DNA of 64,000 nucleotides from an uncultured Eubacteriales bacterium (GTDB lineage Bacteria; Bacillota; Clostridia; Christensenellales; CAG-138), in contig CADACQ010000002.1 of NCBI GenBank assembly GCA_902786465.1, forward strand, positions 1 through 64,000. Direction: 5' to 3'. Below, piece by piece: positions 58,673 to 64,000 of the stretch (positions within the stretch are counted from its first letter, which is position 1; every line of letters starts with the position of its first letter). Under the pieces are notes generated by a model. That model saw nothing but the letters and a program-made list of their open reading frames with translations, made no database searches and had not been told where the DNA came from. A program made the translations under genes and the position numbers.

Positions 58673-58710
58673 ATACTAGAATAATAATATACAAGAAGGG
58701 ATGGATTGTT

Positions 58711-59520
58711 ATGGCTAAACGCAAAAAGCTGATCATCACCCGAGAGGGCTATCTGTTTTTAGCCGCTGTCGGCGTGTTGCTTCTGGCGCTCATCATCATT
58801 GCCGTTGCCACGAAAGGATTTGGCGCCTGCAATACACAAAAGGAAGCGGAGAGCAATATCCCCGTTGCTTCCGATTACCATCCCGCTCCGACGGCTACGC
58901 CCAAGCCCACGCCCGAGGAACAGGAGCCCTCGAACATAGAGACCCCTGCCCCCGACACGCCGGACCCGGGCGCGACCAGTTCGCCTGCCCCTACCGTTCC
59001 TCTTACTGACGATCCCAACGCCCTTATGGAGCCCACGGCTGAGATGATCGCGGGCGCCGCGGAAGGGAAGCTCACCAAGAGCGGCGTGAACATGCGGCAG
59101 GGCCCCAGCACCGGCACGACCATCATCGCCACAGGCTTGAAGAGCGGCACTAAACTTACCGTGTATGCGGAGGACGGCGATTTCTATTTCCTGCAGGTGG
59201 TCGAAACGAAGAAATATGGCTACATCGCCAAGAAGTTCGTAAAGCTCCTCTCCGCCCTGGGTGAGACTTCCACGGGCAGCGACCAGCCGGAGGGCACCGT
59301 CCGCGGCACCATCTCCTCCAGCAACCTGGCTCTGCGGGAAGGCCCTGGCGTGACCAACAAATCTCTTGGACAGTATTATGAAGGAAAACTGGTCTACATT
59401 TTCTATCAGGAGGGCGACTACTACTACGTGCAGGTGGCCGGCACCGACGTGAAGGGTTACATGTTCGCTCAATACGTCAAGGTGGAGGAAGGCAAGACCG
59501 TACCCAAGAAGGATTCCTGA
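58711..59520 (+). CDS. Membrane-anchored protein with two bacterial SH3 domains
   Basis: A 269-aa protein with a basic N-terminus, one membrane anchor (residues 15-36), a Thr/Pro/Glu-rich stalk (about 50-105), and two SH3b domains at about 125-180 (KSGVNMRQGPSTGTTIIATG) and 205-262 (SSNLALREGPGVTNKSLGQY). Such domains bind wall peptides. No enzymatic domain is present, so it may be an adaptor or sensor in the wall. ATG 58711 follows GAAGGGATGG; the open frame 30 codons upstream overlaps the promoter and is rejected. Confidence 0.9.
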   Translation: MAKRKKLIITREGYLFLAAVGVLLLALIIIAVATKGFGACNTQKEAESNIPVASDYHPAPTATPKPTPEEQEPSNIETPAPDTPDPGATSSPAPTVPLTDDPNALMEPTAEMIAGAAEGKLTKSGVNMRQGPSTGTTIIATGLKSGTKLTVYAEDGDFYFLQVVETKKYGYIAKKFVKLLSALGETSTGSDQPEGTVRGTISSSNLALREGPGVTNKSLGQYYEGKLVYIFYQEGDYYYVQVAGTDVKGYMFAQYVKVEEGKTVPKKDS

Positions 59521-59539
59521 TCCGTCCGTTTAAAATCAC

Positions 59540-59576
59540 AACAGACCCCCTTGCTTGCAAGGAGGTCTGTTTTTTT
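59540..59576. terminator. Bidirectional terminator between the SH3 gene and ttcA
   Basis: AACAGACC (59540-59547) pairs with GGTCTGTT (59564-59571) outside a smaller CCTTG/CAAGG stem, followed by seven T residues on the plus strand. Confidence 0.9.
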
Positions 59577-60369
59577 ACTCTTCTCCGTCTCTGGAAGCAG
59601 GCACGTTTTTTTCCGTGATGGGGCCCTCGAACAGGGGATGATCGTACCGCAGCCGCATCCGATCCCACAGGCCATACTTCTCCGTGTTGGCGATGGCGTG
59701 GATCATCTTTTCTTCCACATCCGGAACGATGGTTGACAGATGCCGGATCAGCTCCTTTGCCTCCTCCCGCTTCGTATGCCCGGCTGCGGGGCAATTGGCC
59801 TTCTGTACGGGCAATTCCCGCTGCTTTGCCACGGAAAGGGCATGCTTTTCCGGCAGGAACACCAGGGGACGAATCACCGTTATATCAGAACGAGAAAGGT
59901 AGGTCACCGGCGCGAAGGTATTCACTCGGCCTTCATACAGCAGGCTCATGAAGAACGTTTCGATCACGTCCTCCCGGTTGTGGCCGAGAGCCACCTTGTT
60001 GCAGCCTCTGTCCCGGGCGGCGTTGTTGAGGGCGCCACGGCGAAGCTTTGCGCACAGGGCGCAGGGGCTCTTCTCTTGACGGATGTTGAAGACCACGTCC
60101 CCGATATCGGTTTTAATGAGTGAGTAGTCCATACCGATGCGCTCCGCAAAGGCAACTACAGCGGACCAGTTCTGCTCGACGATGCCCAGGTCCAAGCTGA
60201 CGGCGCACACGTCGAACTGCGTCCGGGAGAAGCGCTGGTACAGCTTCAACGCCTCCATCAGCAGCAGGGAATCCTTGCCTCCTGAGACGCCGATGCACAC
60301 CTTGTCGCCGTCCTCGAACAGATGATACCTCTCATCCGCCCGTCGGATGCTGCCCAATACCCGTTTCAT
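59575..60369 (-). CDS. TtcA-like ATP-binding tRNA 2-thiolation enzyme
   Basis: A 264-aa PP-loop ATPase. The motif SGGKDS (residues 29-34) binds ATP; Cys103 and Cys106 (SPCALCAKLRR) plus the cysteine in KANCPAAGHTKR fit the TtcA/Ncs6 pattern of a three-cysteine Fe-S cluster. NKVALGHNREDVIETFFMSLLYEGR is the TtcA signature. TtcA thiolates C32 of tRNA, but short Bacillota homologues may act on other sites. ATG 60369 has AAGGA; the upstream frame to 60432 is rejected. Confidence 0.88.
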   Translation of the reverse strand: MKRVLGSIRRADERYHLFEDGDKVCIGVSGGKDSLLLMEALKLYQRFSRTQFDVCAVSLDLGIVEQNWSAVVAFAERIGMDYSLIKTDIGDVVFNIRQEKSPCALCAKLRRGALNNAARDRGCNKVALGHNREDVIETFFMSLLYEGRVNTFAPVTYLSRSDITVIRPLVFLPEKHALSVAKQRELPVQKANCPAAGHTKREEAKELIRHLSTIVPDVEEKMIHAIANTEKYGLWDRMRLRYDHPLFEGPITEKNVPASRDGEE

Positions 60370-60535
60370 TGCGTTTGTCCTTCTTTTTTGATTTATAAAG
60401 TATACACGCTTCGAATCCGGCTGTAAAGACAAACCGCAGGATGTTATGAATTTGTCAATTTTTCTCTTATCCCTGCATTTTCCGGTGAAACATGCTATAC
60501 TATGAAATCGAACGATAGGGAAAGGAGGCGGCGGC

Positions 60536-61597
60536 TTGAAGGTTTTTATCGCAACACAACGGAAGCGCGGACTTATCCTTATCCTGTGCCTTCTGCTGGC
60601 GATCCTGGCTGCTTGCGCCGCCTTTCTGCTTCGTTATCGTCCTTTGAAAGCGGCGTCCGCCGCGCCAACGCCGATCCCTGCCCAGGGTATACAAAAACGG
60701 ACCTATATCTCCAAATTCCAGGAAACGCCGGTCCCCACCCTGCCCTCGCCGTACCTCTATTCCCCCGCCCCCATCCCTGTGCCCGCAGCTGAGCCGATCG
60801 CCACGCCCACCGCCACCGGCCTGCTGGGCGGAAAATATGCCTGGCGGTTTACAAGCGAAGAGGTGCTGACCGATCACACCTATTCCGATCCCGCCATCTC
60901 TATCTCCTGGGACGCATATCGGGACGAGATCAATTATGACAGGCCCGTGACCTTCTATATCGCCGACGTGCTTGTACAGGATGTTGCCTCCCTTTCGACT
61001 GCTTTCGCAAACGGACAATATGCGCAAGGTGGGGTCAAGTCCATGGAGTCCATCGCGAAGAACAGCCGCTGCATCGTCGCCATATCGGGCGATTTCGCCC
61101 GCTGGCACGAAAACGGTCTCATCGTCCGAAACGGTGAGGTGTTTCGAAATCTGAAGTTCACCTCAGACCTGTGCGTGTTGTACAAAGACGGGACCATGGA
61201 GACTTATGAGCCAGGTACCATATCCAACGAAGAGATCCTGGACAGAGGCCCCTGGCAAAGCTGGCATTTCGGTCCGGAGCTGTTGGATCACGAAGGGCGT
61301 CCCAAGACCAAATTCAACACCGGCGTTTGGGGCCGAAATCCCCGTTCCGTCATCGGCTATTATGAGCCGGGGCATTACTGCCTTGTGCTGGTGGACGGGC
61401 GGCAGGGCAGATACTCCGGCGGTTTGAACATGCAGGAATTGAGCGAGCTCATGTACGCTCTGGGGTGTGTGCGCGCCTACAACCTTGATGGCGGCGCCAC
61501 CGCTCACATGACCTGGCTCAACGAAGTCATCAACTCTCCCAGCCGAGAGCGCAAGGTCCACGACGTGATCTGCGTCTGTTTTCCCACGAAGGCATAA
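60536..61597 (+). CDS. Phosphodiester glycosidase (NAGPA domain) membrane-anchored protein, copy 2
   Basis: A 353-aa protein with an anchor (residues 11-33), a Pro/Ala/Thr-rich stalk (40-95), and a NAGPA domain (about 115-353) with IVAISGDFARWHENGLIVRNG, HFGPELLDHEG, NPRSVIGYYEPGHYCLVLVDGR and AYNLDGGATAHMTW. The LDGGA motif replaces the usual LDGGGSS of copy 1. The start is TTG 60536 with AAAGGAGG at 7 bases. It precedes rmuC by 37 bases. Confidence 0.9.
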   Translation: MKVFIATQRKRGLILILCLLLAILAACAAFLLRYRPLKAASAAPTPIPAQGIQKRTYISKFQETPVPTLPSPYLYSPAPIPVPAAEPIATPTATGLLGGKYAWRFTSEEVLTDHTYSDPAISISWDAYRDEINYDRPVTFYIADVLVQDVASLSTAFANGQYAQGGVKSMESIAKNSRCIVAISGDFARWHENGLIVRNGEVFRNLKFTSDLCVLYKDGTMETYEPGTISNEEILDRGPWQSWHFGPELLDHEGRPKTKFNTGVWGRNPRSVIGYYEPGHYCLVLVDGRQGRYSGGLNMQELSELMYALGCVRAYNLDGGATAHMTWLNEVINSPSRERKVHDVICVCFPTKA

Positions 61598-61634
61598 TGA
61601 ACGATCCGCAACACTGTAATTTGGAGGCACGTGC

Positions 61635-62885
61635 ATGGTTTTAGCCATTCTGATTCTATCCGCCCTCTGCCTGATCGCCCTGATGGTGCTGATCTTCCTT
61701 GTACTGCAGCAGCGGACCGCTGACCGGTACGAAGAGATCCTGGACAAGCTGTCCGATCAGCGACGGGAGCTGAACGACGCGGTCCATTCCGCCCTCAGCG
61801 GCTTCGGCCAGCTCATGGACAACGGCCAGAGGAGCTTTGCCCGACAGCAGAACGACAATCAGCGGAGTTTCCAGCAGAGCGTAGAACTACGGCTGGATGC
61901 CTTTGAAAAGGCCAACCTGGAACGGCTGGGCTCCTTTGAGAAGACCAATGCGGAGCGGCTGGACGGCATCCGCTCTACCATGGAGCAGCGTCTCTCCACC
62001 CTCCAGGAGGACAACAACAAGCGTCTCGATCAGATGCAGCAGGTGGTGGACGAAAAGCTCCAGTCCACATTGGAGAATCGGATCAGCAAGAGCTTCGAGA
62101 TGGTCTCCAAGCAGCTGGAGGCCGTGTACAAGGGATTGGGCGAAATGCAGCAGGTGGCGGCCGGCGTCACCGATCTAAAGAAGGTGCTTTCCAACGTGAA
62201 GACCCGGGGCATCCTGGGCGAGATACAGCTGGGCGCTATCCTGGAGGAGATCCTCTCACCCGAACAATATGATACAAACGTGGCCACCCGTCCCGGCAGC
62301 GAAGAGAGGGTGGAATACGCCGTGAAGCTCCCCGGATCCGGTGACGCGCCTGTGTATCTGCCCATCGACGCCAAGTTCCCCGGCGATACCTACGCTGCGC
62401 TCATGGACGCCTACGATGCGGGCGATCCTGGCGCCATCTCCGCCGCAGCGGCAACCCTAACCGCCCGGCTCAAGCAGGAGGCCAAGGACGTGTCCTCCAA
62501 GTATATCGCGCCACCCGCCACCACGGACTTCGCCATCCTCTTCCTGCCCTTCGAGGGGCTCTATGCGGAGGCGGTGAACCGGGGCATGGTGGAGGAATTG
62601 CAGAAGCGGTACAAGGTGAATCTGGCCGGCCCCTCCACCATGGCCGCCCTCCTGAACAGCTTGCAGATGGGCTTTAGGACCCTGGCTATCGAAAAGCGGT
62701 CCAGCGAGGTATGGGAGATCCTTCGCTCCGTCCGCACTGAGTTCGACAAATTCGGCGACGTGCTGGAAGCCTCCCAGAAGCATCTGCAGCAGGTGTCCGG
62801 GGACCTGGACCAGCTTGTAGGCGTCAGAACCCGCCAGATCCAAAACAAGCTCAAAAATGTGGAAAAGCTGGAGGACGGGCAGTAA
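61635..62885 (+). CDS. rmuC: DNA recombination protein RmuC
   Basis: A 416-aa protein with one N-terminal membrane segment (residues 2-24), a long coiled coil (about 30-160) and the RmuC nuclease-like domain (about 185-380). Motifs include VKTRGILGEIQLGAILEEIL, YAVKLPG, LPIDAKFPGDTYAAL and DFAILFLPFEGLYAEAV, the last with the conserved acidic and aromatic residues. RmuC limits rearrangements at inverted repeats. TTTGGAGGCACGTGC precedes the ATG. The terminator overlaps its last codons. Confidence 0.96.
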   Translation: MVLAILILSALCLIALMVLIFLVLQQRTADRYEEILDKLSDQRRELNDAVHSALSGFGQLMDNGQRSFARQQNDNQRSFQQSVELRLDAFEKANLERLGSFEKTNAERLDGIRSTMEQRLSTLQEDNNKRLDQMQQVVDEKLQSTLENRISKSFEMVSKQLEAVYKGLGEMQQVAAGVTDLKKVLSNVKTRGILGEIQLGAILEEILSPEQYDTNVATRPGSEERVEYAVKLPGSGDAPVYLPIDAKFPGDTYAALMDAYDAGDPGAISAAAATLTARLKQEAKDVSSKYIAPPATTDFAILFLPFEGLYAEAVNRGMVEELQKRYKVNLAGPSTMAALLNSLQMGFRTLAIEKRSSEVWEILRSVRTEFDKFGDVLEASQKHLQQVSGDLDQLVGVRTRQIQNKLKNVEKLEDGQ

Positions 62886-62899
62886 ACCCGTCCTCTTTT
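62871..62899 (+). terminator. Terminator overlapping the 3' end of rmuC
   Basis: GAGGACGGG (62871-62879) within the last codons pairs with CCCGTCCTC (62887-62895), followed by TTTT. The stop codon lies in the loop. Confidence 0.85.
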
Positions 62900-62913
62900 C
62901 ATTTGCTTATATT

Positions 62914-64000
62914 TTATGCCCAGGGCATCTTCAAGGTAAAGGATTCGCTCTTTTCGTCCATCTCATACCGGTGATCCTTCTCCGGCGGATGGGGTTCGTC
63001 CAGCCAGTCGTAATCGTTGAGATAGGGGGAGTAGTTCACACAGCGGATCTCATGGGCCGCCTCGTCGAACTGCATGAGTCTGAGATACCCGCCGCCGCCC
63101 ATATCGCCTGCGGCCTGGTAGTTCATCATGATCTCGTATACCGTACGCTCCTTGACCCCGTCCCCGTCATCGTCAAAGGCATCCTCCAGGGTGTAAAGCC
63201 CATACCGATGGCCGCACAGGACCAAATATATATTGGGACATTTGACTACTACCTGATCCCGCAGCTGCTTGCCCGCAGCTGAAAGAGTCCCTTCCGTGGT
63301 AATGAAGTCGTGCACGCACAGGATGCCCACTCTATCCGGATACTTCTGAAAGCTTTTTATGATGAACTGGATGGCTTTTTTGCTTTGGAGCGCGTTTTTC
63401 CCCTCTTCTCCATAGCTCATATACACGAAGATGTACTCCCGGCCACAGATGGTGACCAGATCGTAGTGGCCCCGGTTGTTTTCAAAGCTCTCGCCGTAGC
63501 AGGTCTGTTGGCTGTACTGCTTTTCACCGAAGTATTTGCCATAGTTTTTGTAGCCGCCGCCCTTCTTGGCCATATCGTGATTGCCCGCCAAGACCCCGGT
63601 GGGGATGTCCCGTATCAGGTCCATGGCTTCCCGAGCGTTCTTCCAATTCTTTGCGTCCTCATTCACGTGGACCAAGTCCCCCGTGTGCACCACGTATACC
63701 AGGTGCATCTCATCCGCCTTGTCCCGCAAGAAGCCGGTCATGGCCGGATATATATCCGGGGACACGTTCTTTTTCGCATTGTTGTGATAGTTAGCATAGT
63801 GCTGGGTATCGCTGAGCCAGGCCACGGTCTCTACCCCGTCCTCCACCATATATCTTTCCGGTTCGGGCGTCTCGGTAGGCGCAGCCGTAGGCTCCGTCGT
63901 CGGTTGCATCATCGCTTTTGGGACGAACAGATCCTCGTCAGAAGGATAGGGCCATGGGGTCTCCTGCGACGCTGCAAACGGCTTCGGAGATAGCGGAGCA
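62914..64000 (-). CDS. Secreted or anchored calcineurin-like metallophosphoesterase, N-terminus cut by the window edge
   Basis: The reading frame stays open to the window end, so at least 362 codons are present and the start is outside. Near the visible N-terminus is a Thr/Pro/Glu-rich stalk (QPTTEPTAAPTETPEPE). The phosphoesterase domain follows with VAWLSDTQHY, VVHTGDLVHVNED, GVLAGNHDMAKK, ILCVHDFITTEG and VLCGHRYGL, matching the five metallophosphoesterase motifs, with Gln replacing the usual His in the first. The function is probably extracytoplasmic phosphoester hydrolysis; a signal or anchor is expected upstream. Confidence 0.9.
   Translation of the reverse strand, partial: APLSPKPFAASQETPWPYPSDEDLFVPKAMMQPTTEPTAAPTETPEPERYMVEDGVETVAWLSDTQHYANYHNNAKKNVSPDIYPAMTGFLRDKADEMHLVYVVHTGDLVHVNEDAKNWKNAREAMDLIRDIPTGVLAGNHDMAKKGGGYKNYGKYFGEKQYSQQTCYGESFENNRGHYDLVTICGREYIFVYMSYGEEGKNALQSKKAIQFIIKSFQKYPDRVGILCVHDFITTEGTLSAAGKQLRDQVVVKCPNIYLVLCGHRYGLYTLEDAFDDDGDGVKERTVYEIMMNYQAAGDMGGGGYLRLMQFDEAAHEIRCVNYSPYLNDYDWLDEPHPPEKDHRYEMDEKSESFTLKMPWA

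Noticed and set aside
1..64000. CRISPR arrays, insertion sequences, prophage, rRNA or riboswitches
   Set aside because: No regularly spaced repeats, transposase, integrase or phage structural genes, rRNA sequence, or recognisable riboswitch core was found on reading both strands.

Overview
The window is 64 kb of compact, GC-rich (by eye in the high fifties percent) bacterial chromosome. Gene content points to an anaerobic member of the Bacillota, class Clostridia. The evidence is a complete NAD-linked [FeFe]-hydrogenase operon, the iron-sulfur type L-serine dehydratase in two subunits, the tig-clpP-clpX order, a SpoVB-like flippase next to a YabN/MazG fusion and HU, a SelD-centred selenium locus, and AGGAGG-type ribosome binding sites. 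I cannot name the genus; a high-GC gut or digester lineage such as Christensenellales would fit. No rRNA, CRISPR array, insertion sequence, integrase or prophage was seen. No stretch over 300 bases lacks a gene except 40889-41324, which holds a tRNA-Leu and a structured repeat.

Layout. 1-8254 (minus): start of a ferredoxin-NADP reductase subunit, serine dehydratase, HU, MazG, flippase, and two peptidases. 8366-10725 (plus): ddl-murF. 10786-14911 (minus): rph, clpX, clpP, tig. 15135-18549 (plus): a DUF5711-like anchored protein, a CvpA-like protein, an aminotransferase and an NTF2-like protein. 18599-21098: malQ and psuG, transcribed divergently. 21158-27628 (minus): an NlpC/P60 hydrolase, PBP2-MreD-MreC and signal peptidase I. 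27827-31497 (plus): a DtxR-type metal regulator, a lipase-like DUF2974 membrane protein and a beta-CASP nuclease. 31554-36393: selenium cluster. 36645-40027 (plus): VTC domain, DUF4956, NAGPA and GNAT genes. 40046-46107 (minus): a NapH-like ferredoxin, the repeat plus tRNA-Leu, two chromate transporters, a PIG-V-like transferase, FloA and NfeD. 46246-50211 (plus): a CDF transporter, a PfkB kinase, a second HU and RarA. 50281-58443 (minus): hydrogenase operon. 58711-64000: an SH3 protein, TtcA, a second NAGPA protein, RmuC and a truncated metallophosphoesterase.

How the genes work together. The ten-gene hydrogenase operon runs from NuoE/HydC at the promoter to HydA at the end. Between the catalytic subunits lies a sensory module: a HydS-like [FeFe] protein, two DRTGG-like proteins, two HATPase proteins and a PHP phosphoesterase. 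This suggests hydrogen or redox sensing coupled to hydrogen metabolism. The selenium genes form two arms: yedE-tusA-DUF3343 for uptake and carriage, and a cysteine desulfurase plus SelD for activation, with a LysR regulator between them. Envelope functions recur throughout (ddl, murF, PBP2, MreCD, flippase, peptidoglycan hydrolases), and several secreted proteins carry Thr/Pro/Glu-rich stalks.

Regulatory DNA is legible. Many promoters have the form TTGnnn-17-TAtAAT. Three genes (start codons at 5221, 15135 and 34210) have a -10 box 6-7 bases before the start codon and no Shine-Dalgarno, so they are likely leaderless. The most unusual non-coding feature is a roughly 170-base multi-hairpin element at 40990-41157, bounded by inverted copies of the T-arm/acceptor sequence of the adjacent tRNA-Leu.
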